The notes: a model not told the origin generated them from the sequence alone. A stretch of DNA of 56,862 bases from an uncultured Pseudomonadota bacterium (GCA_903928445.1 CAIYRB010000147.1:1-56862); one strand, 5' to 3'. Counted from the first letter of the stretch, positions 16,965 through 26,236 are shown. A program made the numbers and translations.

Positions 16965-18542
16965 CTATTGGTATGAGAACACGAGCTCGCGGTATTCGTT
17001 ATGAACCGGATCAAAACTCGCCATCGGAACAGACCACAGGTCCAGAAGCCGCGGCGAGGCTAACTCTCGCTGTAGCCGTCGCCACGACAGGCGCGTGGCC
17101 GCAGCGTTGCCGTTGCCACCGGAAGCTCCAAGGGCCGCGACCTTCTGCATCGAGGCCAATAGCTCGGAGCGTTCTTCCACAGTTGTGCTATCGCGCACGC
17201 GGCGTGTCAGCTCGTCGACCAAGCAAGCCACGATTTGCAGGAGCCGGATCTTGGCGTCACGGTCCCGCGCTGGTCCTGGAGCAAAGACGCTGATATGACC
17301 GCCGGCGCGGCGAGGCAGAATCATCCACCGCTGCCCGACCCAAGCGGAGCGCCCCGTAAACTCCGAGCGAACCTCCGCATCGTAAGCAGCGTCTAGGGCC
17401 CGCAGCGCGTCTAGAGGCGACACGTTGTGCTGCTTACCTAAGCCCTTCAGCAGGGATTCAAGTCCTTTCAAATAAGCGTCAAGGTGAGCGAGCAGCTTCT
17501 TCGTGAGTGGCGCAGACAGGCCACGCGCCACTACCAGGTTCTTACTCACCAACCAGCGAACCTGGAGGGCGTAGTAGGCCCGCATCTGCAGCATCCGACG
17601 CCAACGAATCGCTTCGACATCGGCAGGCGCCAACGCATGAAGTCCCGTCAGACCGTGGCGGTAGAACGCCGTGAAAAAGTCTTTAAGATCCGCACCGCCC
17701 GCCTCAGGAATCAGCGCAGCATCGGCCTCGTGCAAAAATGTCGGGAGCCCCGGGATCGCACAAAAGCGTCGGTAGAACTCCGACAAACCACCGAAGGCGC
17801 CCAGCGCCACGTGCAGATCTTCCAGCGGCTGCAACGAATCCGCGTAAAATTCATAAACCTGCGCGGCAAGTGCGGCGACGAAACTACTTGTTCCACGCGG
17901 CTGCCAAAGCCGCGTCTGCCCGCCACGGAAGCCTTCGAGGTAGATGTCGAGGACCTCTTCGTGATTTTTGATCCCCAAGGCATTGAAGGCTTGGACTGGA
18001 TGAAAGTGGGCGTTGATCGAAGCTTGCCGATCCATAGCGAACTCGCCATCCGGCAAACGCACCCGCACTGCACCCGTGACGATGATGTCACTAACGAAGA
18101 AGCAAAACCCTTCGGCCAGCAGTGAGAACTGGTGAAAGCTCGCGCGGCGGCGTGGCCGCCAGCGACCGGTAAAAAACGGCTCCCACAAAGCGACGTGCAT
18201 CATCTCATGGGCTAACGTCGTAAAGACGTCAACGGCAGCCTTTAGGGTCGCGATCTCGGCACCAAGAGCCAAAGGAACGGTCGGCACCAGCGGGCTATGT
18301 GGCCGCTGTGAGAGCGGATTCCACTCCTCATCACCGGCACCTGACTTGGCCGCGCCGACGGCGCTCATGGTTTGAAAGAGGCTCCCCACGCCTTGGACGT
18401 TACGGACAAACAGGAGATCCGCGGTGGGCCGTGGGCCACCAGGGTCGCCATCCTTGGTCAACAGTTCCAGTATTTTGGCGTAGGAATCGAGGGCTGCGAG
18501 GCCATCGCCATGGGGTTTACGGAGAGTCTCTGATCGTTTCAA
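16965..18542 (-). CDS. putative zinc metallopeptidase-like protein (HEMMH)
   Basis: 525 residues starting at the TTG at 18542, with 'aggtagg' 5 bases upstream. It contains the zinc-binding HExxH signature as 'LAHEMMHVALW' (His112-Glu-Met-Met-His116). A possible third ligand is an acidic residue in 'LLAEGFCFFVSD' about 35 residues on, as in gluzincins. No signal peptide is visible, so it is probably cytosolic or exported by another route. The C-terminal 250 residues are helical and Leu/Arg-rich, of unknown family. It stands alone on the minus strand between the small lipoprotein and arsH. The metallopeptidase role is inferred from the motif and its surroundings only. Confidence 0.6.
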   Translation of the reverse strand: MKRSETLRKPHGDGLAALDSYAKILELLTKDGDPGGPRPTADLLFVRNVQGVGSLFQTMSAVGAAKSGAGDEEWNPLSQRPHSPLVPTVPLALGAEIATLKAAVDVFTTLAHEMMHVALWEPFFTGRWRPRRRASFHQFSLLAEGFCFFVSDIIVTGAVRVRLPDGEFAMDRQASINAHFHPVQAFNALGIKNHEEVLDIYLEGFRGGQTRLWQPRGTSSFVAALAAQVYEFYADSLQPLEDLHVALGAFGGLSEFYRRFCAIPGLPTFLHEADAALIPEAGGADLKDFFTAFYRHGLTGLHALAPADVEAIRWRRMLQMRAYYALQVRWLVSKNLVVARGLSAPLTKKLLAHLDAYLKGLESLLKGLGKQHNVSPLDALRALDAAYDAEVRSEFTGRSAWVGQRWMILPRRAGGHISVFAPGPARDRDAKIRLLQIVACLVDELTRRVRDSTTVEERSELLASMQKVAALGASGGNGNAAATRLSWRRLQRELASPRLLDLWSVPMASFDPVHNEYRELVFSYQ

Positions 18543-18672
18543 TCGTGCCTACCTGAATCACGTGCGGATGCATAAGCGGCACAAGCACCGCGGTCGCCAG
18601 CCCACCATACCATCTCCAAATCACCAATGCAGTCGAGATTGGGACCATTTATTGGCATAAGCGTCAAAAATT

Positions 18673-19437
18673 TCAAATTTTAGCTAAATCAATTTTCATC
18701 TTAGCTTCCTTGCGCTCGCTATAGCGATCGACAAGAAACTCTCGAACGTCGCGTGTCAGGTAGGTGAAGCGCATGAGTTCTTCCAAGACATCGACGACTC
18801 GGTCTCGATAGGACGAGGCTTTCATACGTCCATCGTCTTCGAACTCGTTATAAGCTTGTGCCACCGAAGATTGATTGGGGATCGTAATCATGCGCATCCA
18901 CCGGCCAAGAAGGCGCAGTGTGTTGACGGCGTTAAAAGACTGGGAGCCACCTGACACCTGCATGACCGCTAAGGTGCGCCCCTGCGTTGGGCGGACTGAA
19001 CCGATATTAAGTGGGATCCAGTCAATCTGGTTTTTCATGACGCCGGAGACGTTGCCATGCATCTCGGGGGACACCCAGACCTGTCCCTCAGACCAAAGAC
19101 TAAGCTCGCGAATTTCAGTCACCTTCGGATGGCTGCTCGAGGACTGGTCAAAGACGGGCAGGTCCTTCGGATCGAAACTGCGCACCTCGGCACCTAAATG
19201 GCGCAATATTCGCTCGGCTTCCAGGGCAAGTAAGCGTGAGTATGATTTAGCTCGCAGCGAACCATGCAGAACTAATATTTTTGGCGCATGGACCGACGGC
19301 AGATTATTTGCCAAAGGCGCTCTGAGGTTGAACGCTTCGCCTTGTAGGTAGTCGACTGATTGCGGAGTTTCCAATACCCTTTGCTCCCTTAAAAGCTGTG
19401 CTCCATATCGCGAATGGCCTGCATGCCGGCTTGACAT
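18673..19437 (-). CDS. arsH: ArsH-type NADPH-dependent FMN reductase
   Basis: About 254 residues from the ATG at 19437; a TTG at 19467 is also open. The flavodoxin-like fold shows the FMN phosphate loop '[20 protein letters not shown]' and the family block '[20 protein letters not shown]', characteristic of ArsH. It reduces or oxidises organoarsenicals, quinones or metals using NADPH and FMN in the cytosol. It follows arsC by 60 bases on the same strand and is probably co-transcribed from the operator-bearing promoter at about 20010. Residues before 40 are poorly conserved, so the start is uncertain. Confidence 0.88.
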   Translation of the reverse strand: MSSRHAGHSRYGAQLLREQRVLETPQSVDYLQGEAFNLRAPLANNLPSVHAPKILVLHGSLRAKSYSRLLALEAERILRHLGAEVRSFDPKDLPVFDQSSSSHPKVTEIRELSLWSEGQVWVSPEMHGNVSGVMKNQIDWIPLNIGSVRPTQGRTLAVMQVSGGSQSFNAVNTLRLLGRWMRMITIPNQSSVAQAYNEFEDDGRMKASSYRDRVVDVLEELMRFTYLTRDVREFLVDRYSERKEAKMKIDLAKI

Positions 19438-19497
19438 CCCACGCCAGCTGCCGCTACGGAATGGCAAAATATATGACCTTTGATGTCGATTTAGCGG

Positions 19498-19905
19498 CTA
19501 AGACTTTAAGTCCTCTTTGAGTGCGAGAATTCGTTCTCTAATCAGATCTCGGATCTCACGAAAGCGCTGGAGTTTTGGTTCGCCATCTTCCTTAACGGCG
19601 GCCGGATCTGGCAGCGGCCAATGGATCTTCATCGTTTTCCCAGGCATCATAGGGCAGACCTCTTCGGCGCATAGAGTGATCACCAGGTCCAAGCCTTCGG
19701 CAGCTATATCATCAACCGACTTTGAGCTATGGCTGCCAAGGTCGATGCCAATTTCCTTCATCGCTGCCACCGCATAAGGGTTGACATGACTAGGCTGGGA
19801 ACCGGCACTTTCAATCGTGGCTTTACCTGCGAATATCTGTCTGGCCAGACCTTCCGCCATCTGACTGCGGGCTGAGTTGGCAACACATAGGAATAAAATT
19901 CGCAT
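19498..19905 (-). CDS. arsC: thioredoxin-coupled arsenate reductase
   Basis: 135 residues, low-molecular-weight phosphatase fold. P-loop '[14 protein letters not shown]' gives the C-x5-R nucleophile motif (Cys7, Arg13). The redox relay cysteines lie in '[13 protein letters not shown]' (7 apart) and the catalytic Asp in 'WPLPDPAA'. It reduces arsenate to arsenite with thioredoxin. The ATG at 19905 is preceded by 'aaggagagataa', a strong ribosome-binding site. A palindrome matching the arsR promoter palindrome lies about 100 bases upstream, so it is likely repressed by ArsR independently of the arsR promoter. No arsenite efflux pump is present in the window. Confidence 0.93.
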   Translation of the reverse strand: MRILFLCVANSARSQMAEGLARQIFAGKATIESAGSQPSHVNPYAVAAMKEIGIDLGSHSSKSVDDIAAEGLDLVITLCAEEVCPMMPGKTMKIHWPLPDPAAVKEDGEPKLQRFREIRDLIRERILALKEDLKS

Positions 19906-20003
19906 TTATCTCTCCTTATAAGGTATCAGGCTCAGTCGATCATCGTGCAGTATGTAGAAGATATGAACTCTGGAATCCATACTACGTTCCCACCGTTTCG
20001 GTA

Positions 20004-20019
20004 TTCGTCGATTAACGAA
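20004..20019. promoter_or_regulatory. ArsR operator upstream of arsC
   Basis: Perfect inverted repeat 'ttcgt-cgatta-acgaa' between the arsR stop and the arsC start. It shares 'tcgtcgatt.acgaa' with the palindrome in front of arsR, which marks both as sites for the same repressor. Confidence 0.7.
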
Positions 20020-20035
20020 ATCATTGGTAAATTTT

Positions 20036-20353
20036 TTAAAGTCTCCCGACCAGCTCCTTCAAATAGTCCAAGGTATCAGGATTGACGCAGTAGCAGCGTT
20101 TTGGCCCGTCGATGGTTCCTTGAATAAGCGATGCCTCTTTGAGGATGCGTAAGTGCTCGGACACAGTTGACTGAGCTAGTGAAAACTCTTCGGCCAAATC
20201 GCCGGATATGCATGCACCTTTATCAATCAGAATCTTCAGTAAGCGCACCCTGGCTGGATGACCGAGGGCCTTGCAGATGACCGCAAAGTCATCTGCAGAA
20301 AACTCAGTGCGACGAGCCTTTTTGACCGCTGGTAGGCACTTTACTTTGTTCAT
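20036..20353 (-). CDS. arsR: ArsR-family arsenic-responsive repressor
   Basis: 105 residues from the ATG at 20353, preceded by 'gggaggtgaga'; the longer open frame has no better start. Winged helix-turn-helix with 'LGHPARVRLLKILIDKGACI' and recognition helix 'LAQSTVSEHLRILKEA'. Cysteines in 'KVKC', 'GACIS' and the C-terminal 'KRCYCVNPDT' could bind As(III), but not in the classic ELCVCDL position of helix 3. The C-terminal vicinal Cys pair resembles the alternative sites of some ArsR proteins (inference). It should release the two palindromes at 20004 and 20372 on arsenite binding. Confidence 0.9.
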   Translation of the reverse strand: MNKVKCLPAVKKARRTEFSADDFAVICKALGHPARVRLLKILIDKGACISGDLAEEFSLAQSTVSEHLRILKEASLIQGTIDGPKRCYCVNPDTLDYLKELVGRL

Positions 20354-20371
20354 TCTCACCTCCCATACGTT

Positions 20372-20389
20372 TATCGTCGATTGACGAAA
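20372..20389. promoter_or_regulatory. ArsR operator in the arsR promoter
   Basis: Inverted repeat 'tcgt-cgattg-acga' centred about 28 bases upstream of the arsR start, near-identical to the 20004-20019 palindrome. Autoregulation is expected. Confidence 0.65.
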
Positions 20390-20715
20390 TAAAATAAAGC
20401 CCAATTCATAGGTGCCCGAATCTGCCAGCAAATTGCATCGCCCCCTGGACTCACTCAGTACAGCATACTTCCGCCCAAGCCATGTTGGCGCGCCTTCACA
20501 AATGAACCGGTTCGGTCGCAAAAGTATACTACCTTTTGTTTTTCTTTGATCCTGCGTCGGCGCGTCCTTCTACCACTCATTTAGCGAAAATCATGACACT
20601 TCTTCACTCATCCAGCAGACACGTCGTCGCTGCGCTGCAGCGACATATAAGTAGGACTGATTTTTGCAATGGACCATTTTGAAGATGGCATCAACAAACC
20701 AGTAGGAGTATCGCC

Positions 20716-21333
20716 ATGAACGTCAAAAACACATTCTTCACGATCTTGATGTCACTCAACGCGGGCAGTGCGGCGCTTGCCTATCCTGGTGCTGGTCCGG
20801 GATCGCAGCTGGATTTTTCGGCACGAGATCTGACTAACTCGGTGCAAAATCTTGTCTATATCATGAACTTCATCGCATCCAATTCTGACCCTTACCGAGA
20901 TGCCGTCACCTTGTCGTATGCGGCGTCGCACTTTCAAGAGGAGGTCGAGCTGGGTCCGCAAGACCTTGACGTTGATTTCAATACCATCGAGCAGACCTTC
21001 GACGAGTTGAAGCAGCATTTTATGAGTTGCGGCGAATTCACTCGGTTCGAGCAGATGCGCAGTGCTTGGTTCCGCGTGGAAGAGTCTAACCTGCGCTTGC
21101 GCCAGAGCTGGATTGGCGGTGATGACCAGGGTGGTAACAGAGGCGATGGCGGCGGACGGGGCCGCGGGGACGGAGATAACCGCGGTGGCTGGGGCCGCGG
21201 GGACAGCAATAGCAGCGGTGGCTGGGGCCGCGGGGACAGCAATAGCAGCGGCGGCTGGGGACGCGAAGACGGCAATAACCGCGGCGGCTGGGGCGGCCTG
21301 GGCAGCGACGACCACGGCGGCTGGCATCGCTAA
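20716..21333 (+). CDS. secreted protein with glycine-rich repeat tail
   Basis: 205 residues, ATG preceded by 'taggag'. Signal peptide of about 22 residues ('FFTILMSLNAGSAALAYP'). Residues about 30-133 form a helical domain of unknown family with a single Cys ('HFMSCGEFTRFEQM'). From about 135 the tail is hydrophilic repeats of the type 'GGWGRGDSNSS', encoded by 33-base tandem units. Such RGD/RGG-like flexible tails occur in surface or extracellular proteins, but no specific role can be assigned. A 19-base hairpin (20626-20644, 'gtcgctg/cagcgac') lies in the upstream region. A clear hairpin follows the gene. Confidence 0.75.
   Translation: MNVKNTFFTILMSLNAGSAALAYPGAGPGSQLDFSARDLTNSVQNLVYIMNFIASNSDPYRDAVTLSYAASHFQEEVELGPQDLDVDFNTIEQTFDELKQHFMSCGEFTRFEQMRSAWFRVEESNLRLRQSWIGGDDQGGNRGDGGGRGRGDGDNRGGWGRGDSNSSGGWGRGDSNSSGGWGREDGNNRGGWGGLGSDDHGGWHR
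21151..21282 (+). repeat. 33-base coding tandem repeats
   Basis: Four consecutive 33-base units start at 21151, 21184, 21217 and 21250. The second and third are identical ('ggtggctggggccgcgggga...'). A partial fifth follows. Length is a multiple of three, so copy-number changes would keep the reading frame. Confidence 0.85.
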
Positions 21334-21371
21334 TCGAATCAATATCTAGTGTTCTAGGAGACGGCGCAGCT

Positions 21372-21391
21372 CTGCTCGCTCCAGCGAGCAG
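21372..21391 (+). terminator. hairpin after glycine-rich gene
   Basis: Perfect 9-base stem 'ctgctcgct' / 'agcgagcag' with a 2-base loop, followed by 'ggttgtgtcttt'. It lies 38 bases after the stop at 21333 and just before the CxxCH lipoprotein gene. Confidence 0.6.
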
Positions 21392-21439
21392 GGTTGTGTC
21401 TTTCCATCACACAATCGCTTTTAAACCGATGGAGACATG

Positions 21440-21847
21440 ATGCGATACATCCCTTACCTACTTCTTCAGTGGTCCTGTGCCACCTTAGTGACTGTTGCTT
21501 GCAGCAGCAAGAGCGGCGGTCAACACGAAGCGGCCCCCGCGGCTCCTCCGGTAACAACGCCCAACGCTCAGAACGATCAGACGGTGGGAGCATTGAGTTT
21601 CGCTAGGGACATCGCGCCTATCTTGGCCACCAACTGTGGCGGCTGTCATTCTGCCGGGGGAACTTCGCCACTGATTGTCAGTGGTGATGCGCAGACCGAT
21701 GCCAAGACCTTTGCGGCCAAAGGGGCGCGCTGGCTCAAGTTGGTGCAAAAGACAGATGACTCGCGCATGCCGCCGCCCGAGGACCGGCAAGCGATGAGCG
21801 CTGACGAGCAGACGATCTTGGCAAATTTTTTATCGAATCCAAGCTAA
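21440..21847 (+). CDS. CxxCH (cytochrome c-like) lipoprotein
   Basis: 135 residues. Of two adjacent ATGs, the second (21440) has 'ggag' at proper spacing. Leader with lipobox 'LVTVAC'. After a Pro/Ala linker, the sequence 'FARDIAPILATNCGGCHSAG' holds a single haem-binding CxxCH motif in the style of planctomycete-type cytochrome c domains, with a possible distal Met in 'DSRMPPPEDRQAM'. The closing 'LSADEQTILANFL' type helix is also typical of that family. It is probably an envelope-anchored electron carrier or sensor. The DUF1592 protein at 50726 carries a similar CxxCH domain. Confidence 0.8.
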   Translation: MRYIPYLLLQWSCATLVTVACSSKSGGQHEAAPAAPPVTTPNAQNDQTVGALSFARDIAPILATNCGGCHSAGGTSPLIVSGDAQTDAKTFAAKGARWLKLVQKTDDSRMPPPEDRQAMSADEQTILANFLSNPS

Positions 21848-21891
21848 ACATTGACCGATCTTGCGCACCCGTTGTCTGCCAGAACCAGCCA

Positions 21892-21923
21892 GGCGGCCAC
21901 TACCCTCTCGGGAAGTGGCCGCC
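21892..21923 (+). terminator. terminator hairpin after CxxCH lipoprotein
   Basis: Perfect 10-base GC-rich stem 'ggcggccact' / 'agtggccgcc' with a 12-base loop, 45 bases after the stop at 21847. No T-run. The following stretch to 22296 shows no gene. Confidence 0.65.
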
Positions 21924-22296
21924 CATAGCCGTTAGAACCAAACCATCTGACAGGAATTAAGCGTGATCGGCGGCAGGGGTGAACGCACGTGATTCCTCAT
22001 AGGCGAGGTGCTGCAATGCTTCTAAGGCGTCAATGTTCGCCAGGCGGCGATTGCCGCAACACCTTTGGGGTGCGCCGTGAGGCCAGGTCAGACCCAGGTT
22101 GGTATCGTTATGTCACCGGTTTAGGTGCGCCGTGGTCACAAAGAAGATCTGAGCTTGTCACGATCCTGCCTAAGGCTTAAAGATACCTTTCTGTTGTCGG
22201 CGCTTTCAGTTGGAGTGTGGGCGCAATTCATAAGCTTCAATCGGGTGCGCTACCTGCGATTAAGGTTCCTGATCGACATGAGGCTTTTCGTCTTTT

Positions 22297-22857
22297 TTGC
22301 GACGTCATCATGGTTTCGCGAAGTCGAGTACCAAACGATCGTCGCTGCTTGAGGTCTTTTTGAGTCTTTCATCGTCAACACACTTACGCGACCAACTTTG
22401 CCTTGAGATCGAGGCAGAGGTCAGAGTGCTAGCTGAATCGGTCCGCAGCGCTGCTGAGGCGGCCACCCACGCGGAGTCAAAGCCAGAAAATAAATACGAT
22501 ACACGCGGCCTCGAATCCTCGTACCTGGCAGGCGCTCAAGCCGAAAGGCTTGCGGAGCTGAAAAGGACCTTAAACGTGATTCGTCAGCTCAACCTCATCG
22601 GCACGAACAAACAAACAAGCGTCACGGTCACCGCCGTTGTGACCTTAGAGTGCGACGGCATTCGTTCGGTCTATTGGCTGCTGCCCTGCGCCGGAGGCTA
22701 CCGGTTACGTAGCGACGGCCAGGATGTGCTAACGGTGACCACCCACTCGCCGCTTAGCCGCGCCTTGATGGGCAGGTCCACTGGTGACGTCGTAACCGTT
22801 ACGATGGGTGGAACGGATAAGGACTACGAAATTATGGCGGTTGATGCGGCGAGGTAA
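22297..22857 (+). CDS. GreA/GreB-like transcription elongation factor family protein
   Basis: 186 residues. It resembles the stand-alone GreA/B-like proteins of about 160-190 residues. The N-terminal part starts with 'TKRSSLLEVF' and a helical hairpin region containing the conserved 'PENKYDTRGLESSYLAGAQ'. The C-terminal FKBP-like domain ends with 'SPLSRALMGRSTGDVVTV'. Gre factors enter the RNA polymerase secondary channel to rescue stalled complexes, but this family lacks a clear acidic hairpin tip, so cleavage activity is doubtful. The TTG at 22297, with 'gaggc' 12 bases upstream, is the only start that retains the conserved amino end; this is a weak choice. It stands alone, followed by an IS4 relic. 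Confidence 0.7.
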   Translation: MRRHHGFAKSSTKRSSLLEVFLSLSSSTHLRDQLCLEIEAEVRVLAESVRSAAEAATHAESKPENKYDTRGLESSYLAGAQAERLAELKRTLNVIRQLNLIGTNKQTSVTVTAVVTLECDGIRSVYWLLPCAGGYRLRSDGQDVLTVTTHSPLSRALMGRSTGDVVTVTMGGTDKDYEIMAVDAAR

Positions 22858-22934
22858 GTAGATAATCCTTTAGCTTGCGTCCGATATCGGCCCCATCGGC
22901 GACCCCATCATCAAGATGAAAGTCGGGTGATCTT

Positions 22935-23085
22935 ATGCTTCGTGACCTCGGATATTTTGACCTTGATGATTTGAACGCATTTATTTTGGATGGACGCTAC
23001 TTTGTCTCGCGTATCCCGCTGAGTCTTAAGACGTTTACGGATAGCGAGGGCCGAGAGATAGATCTTTGGGCTAAACTTCCTGACC
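22935..23085 (+). mobile_element. IS4-family transposase relic
   Basis: About 50 codons read 'RDLGYFDLDDLNAFILDGRY' then 'FVSRIPLSLKTFTDSEG', the second-Asp region of IS4-family DDE transposases (DLGY-F.L..L..I...G..F.SR). The similarity stops near 'DLWAKL' at about 23085. No terminal repeats identified. Confidence 0.6.
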
Positions 23086-23578
23086 AGCTCGGCGTTGCCG
23101 GTGGTGGTGACGCGCACGACGCCCGGACAAGATTTGAGCCATATCTGAATCCCCTGCCGATCGATGCCCAAACTGGCCAACCCAGCGTAAACGGCGTCAA
23201 TATCAGCCAATACTCGGCGCTGCCAACAGTACTTGAAATCTCTGGCGTTGCCGTCCCCAGTCAACAAAGGACTGAATGGACCTCAGTCAAGCCTGCGATC
23301 AAACCCGGCCATATGGCGAGTTAGCGTCCTTGGAAGTTTTGTAGGCGGCTGCGGTCTATCAATCGCCTCGCTGCAGATTGGTAAAACAATAAAATCCGCA
23401 TCGTTCGCCGAAAAATTGAGCGGCCCTGCATGTCACCACCTGGCAGATAATAAAAGCCAATACCTCTTTAATCTCAAGTCTGCGTCGCATGTTCCGACAA
23501 TTGACTGCGCCCCGGTCAAAATTGATTGGCAAGCGACGCCATAATATCGGCAACAATGTATTCAATAAGGGGATCGCA
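23086..23578. other. gene-free stretch, probably degraded DNA
   Basis: Open frames on both strands here have no recognisable family and overlap each other. It lies between the transposase relic and the promoter region of the large lipoprotein. No promoter or hairpin stands out. Confidence 0.4.
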
Positions 23579-26236
23579 GTGAAAATGCTGAGGATGATTT
23601 CGCCATTGAGCCCTATTTTCGGCCTTCCGCTAACGATTCTTTTGACATCATTCGGATGCGGTAAAGACCACATGGCTGCACACAAGGCCGCCCAAGATGT
23701 ATCTGCAGCAATGGCCTTGGCCGCAGCCTCGCCCTTACCACCAACGCTCTCCATCAAAGACTATGTTCACATGTGGTGGCCGCAGCGATATGCAAGCGGA
23801 TCAATATCCATTCAGTCCGGCTACTATGGTCTTACCTTTGATCCGGTTAGCGGCAGCATCACTCATCTTGGGTATACCCGCTCTCCCGTTTCGCAGACCA
23901 ACGCCGCCGTTCAGGCAAATGGCGTCGTTGAGGCCCTACCCGTGTCATCTAGCAGTATGGAGATTGCGACGAGCGCCGGTACGTTTGTGGCAAACAAATT
24001 CGCCGACGATGGCGGTGGGGTCGTCAATCCATCACGAATCATCGACAGCGGCACGTTTATGCAGCGCGTCGAGTTAAACAATGCGTACTTCGCCAGCGCC
24101 ACAAATGTTAAAGGTAACGTGACGATCGCCGCACAGCCTAGACAATTTGTCGTGAACTCCAGTGCCACCGCAACTACCGACATCGCCACCTCTGTTCAGC
24201 TGACCTTCCGATTGAATCTCGTAGGTGGCGTCGCGAAGTTCACCAAAGGCACTGACAGCCGTTCCGTTATTCTTCAGCGATCGGGATCATCAGGTGATAC
24301 TGTGACCTTCGCCACACCCGAGACTGCCAGTCAGGGGGTGACTATCGCATTTTCAAGTAGCGGCGTTGTCTTTACGAAAAAGGTGCCCAACCTCGCCAGT
24401 GGCCAGACCCTGTCCCTACCTGTACTAGTGATTCCTGCAAACCTTGGCTCCGCGACAGCAGCGGACGAATTTCTCACCCCCCTTTCCACCGCAGCGGTTG
24501 CAAAAGCACAGGTTCCTTACCCCAAGGTCACGACCACGGCCATCACGACAGACCCAAATGCTGTGTTGCCTCCGTATACAGACGCAACGTACGACTATAG
24601 TCGCGCACTTAACGTAATCGGTTTATCACCGCTTCCCATTTCGGGAGGATGGTCGCTTATCAATAATCAAAACGTCTATAACCGCGTTCGCTTCAAAGTT
24701 ACAAATCCAAGCTCTCAGCCACGATTGGTGCCGATTGCATTTGATGACCCAGCGAGTACAGCAGCAGGTAACGTTTCCGGAGGCTCGCCTATGATTCGGG
24801 ACCTTGCAGGCGAGCCCGTCGGCATTCCTGTGCAGATTTCCAAAAATTGGCATGCCACCGGGCAAAAATGGTACCATTTCTACACCATCATCCCTGTCGC
24901 CGCGTCGAGCAGCGTTGAGTATGAATTTACTCTTGCTGGGCCTCGGTGGGGAAAAGTCTTTGCGGCGTCCCACTCCCAGCTCTCCCTGGTCGGCTGGGCT
25001 GGCAATCAGCTATGGGATGAATCGGCGATGGGTAGTTTTGGCGAGAGTATAACTTATGATCCGCATCAAAGTGCCGCCGGCTCCAATATCTGCGACGTAC
25101 GGCCTATGCTGGTGCAAGCGAATAGCAGTAAGTGGAATTGGGCCGGAAATGTCGGTGGTGGAGATTTTCTCGTCTATTTCAATAGCAGTAATCAAAGACA
25201 GCCCCTGAGCCGGATGAAGGTCGATAGGTCCTACACAGGTCCTAACCTTACGAAGGTTACCTATGCGGCTGAATCACTCGACAAGAAGGTGGACGTGCAG
25301 GTTACGGCGCAGATGGGGCGTACTGATGATGTGGTCCGCACCTGGTATCATTTGAAATACAAATTTCTTGCAGACACTACTTACACGCGTCTTGCCATAT
25401 TTCAAGCGCTGGCTGACGGATACTCAGAGGGTCGATTTAAGCAGCATGCTTACGGTGATGAGACTGGAGTTAAGTTTCAAGGCGCCTTTCCCTCCCCCTT
25501 AGTTACGGGCTATTTGAGTGCGAAAGAGCGCGGCATGCTTTCGACCGGAAAGGCACCTTGGTTTATGCTCTACGGTGCAACAGCGAAAGCGGGTGAAAGT
25601 CTTCCCTCCCAGTTCGCCAACGTCATGTACACCGTTAGGTCCTACAAAGCGACGATCAATGGCGCAACCTATACTCAGCCGAACCTCAGCATCGTAGGCA
25701 TAAACAACAATGGCTACCATATCGGGTTCGAAATCGGCTTCCCTTATAACAGCTCACAGATGCTGATCAAAGCGGGTTCCATCGTCGAAGCAACCATCGA
25801 GTATGCGGTCCCTCCCGCAGATAAGTCTGTATATTACGGCAGCAGCGACTACCTTTTAGCCATGCCAGCCACAGACTTTAATACCCCGGCTATGGCCGTT
25901 AAGCAGGCCAGGGATAACATGCTCACCGTAACCCCGAGCATCGGTACTCTGAATCGCACCTACCCGATTGAGATCACCGCGGCCGGGGCGACGGGAGTGG
26001 TGGCCCAGTTTTCGCTGAGCGGCGGGCTCGGCTACACTCCAGTGACCTTCCACGGACTCCCCAGTTACAATAGCTGGGCGCTTGAGCGCAAAGTTGGGAC
26101 TACTTGGGCGCGAGTCGATCAATCGGTTATCGGCAATGACTACTGGCAGAGCTACTACTCTGCGGCTCAGGGTAACTATGATCTCATCTTTAATATAAAC
26201 AACTCGGGTCTTAACGAGTACCGACTCGTTAAGTAG
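23579..26236 (+). CDS. large lipoprotein, beta-rich, possibly carbohydrate-active
   Basis: About 885 residues from the GTG at 23579, which has 'aagggg' 6 bases upstream; the ATG two codons later is the alternative. Leader 'PLTILLTSFGCGKD' has a lipobox with Cys near residue 27. The sequence is almost entirely beta-strand-like, Ser/Thr/Gly/Asn-rich, with many Trp/Tyr ('YVHMWWPQRYASG', 'NWHATGQKWYHFYTII', 'WNWAGNVGGGDFLVYF'). This suggests a large surface-exposed multi-domain beta-sandwich protein. The layout recalls exo-rhamnogalacturonan-lyase-type or glycan-binding proteins, but no catalytic motif is recognised and I do not assign a function. A terminator follows. Confidence 0.7.
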   Translation: MKMLRMISPLSPIFGLPLTILLTSFGCGKDHMAAHKAAQDVSAAMALAAASPLPPTLSIKDYVHMWWPQRYASGSISIQSGYYGLTFDPVSGSITHLGYTRSPVSQTNAAVQANGVVEALPVSSSSMEIATSAGTFVANKFADDGGGVVNPSRIIDSGTFMQRVELNNAYFASATNVKGNVTIAAQPRQFVVNSSATATTDIATSVQLTFRLNLVGGVAKFTKGTDSRSVILQRSGSSGDTVTFATPETASQGVTIAFSSSGVVFTKKVPNLASGQTLSLPVLVIPANLGSATAADEFLTPLSTAAVAKAQVPYPKVTTTAITTDPNAVLPPYTDATYDYSRALNVIGLSPLPISGGWSLINNQNVYNRVRFKVTNPSSQPRLVPIAFDDPASTAAGNVSGGSPMIRDLAGEPVGIPVQISKNWHATGQKWYHFYTIIPVAASSSVEYEFTLAGPRWGKVFAASHSQLSLVGWAGNQLWDESAMGSFGESITYDPHQSAAGSNICDVRPMLVQANSSKWNWAGNVGGGDFLVYFNSSNQRQPLSRMKVDRSYTGPNLTKVTYAAESLDKKVDVQVTAQMGRTDDVVRTWYHLKYKFLADTTYTRLAIFQALADGYSEGRFKQHAYGDETGVKFQGAFPSPLVTGYLSAKERGMLSTGKAPWFMLYGATAKAGESLPSQFANVMYTVRSYKATINGATYTQPNLSIVGINNNGYHIGFEIGFPYNSSQMLIKAGSIVEATIEYAVPPADKSVYYGSSDYLLAMPATDFNTPAMAVKQARDNMLTVTPSIGTLNRTYPIEITAAGATGVVAQFSLSGGLGYTPVTFHGLPSYNSWALERKVGTTWARVDQSVIGNDYWQSYYSAAQGNYDLIFNINNSGLNEYRLVK

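Noticed and set aside
17484..18125. 213-codon plus-strand frame within the HEMMH gene
   Set aside because: Overlaps completely with the better supported minus-strand gene and has no recognisable motif.
20752..21342. 196-codon Ala/Val-rich frame on the minus strand
   Set aside because: It is the antisense of the glycine-rich repeat gene. The Ala/Val/Pro repeats arise mechanically from the GC-rich tandem units.
22911..23267. 118-codon minus-strand frame opposite the IS4 relic
   Set aside because: Its composition is fairly protein-like, but the plus strand carries a recognisable transposase block over part of the same bases and I could not assign a family to the minus strand.
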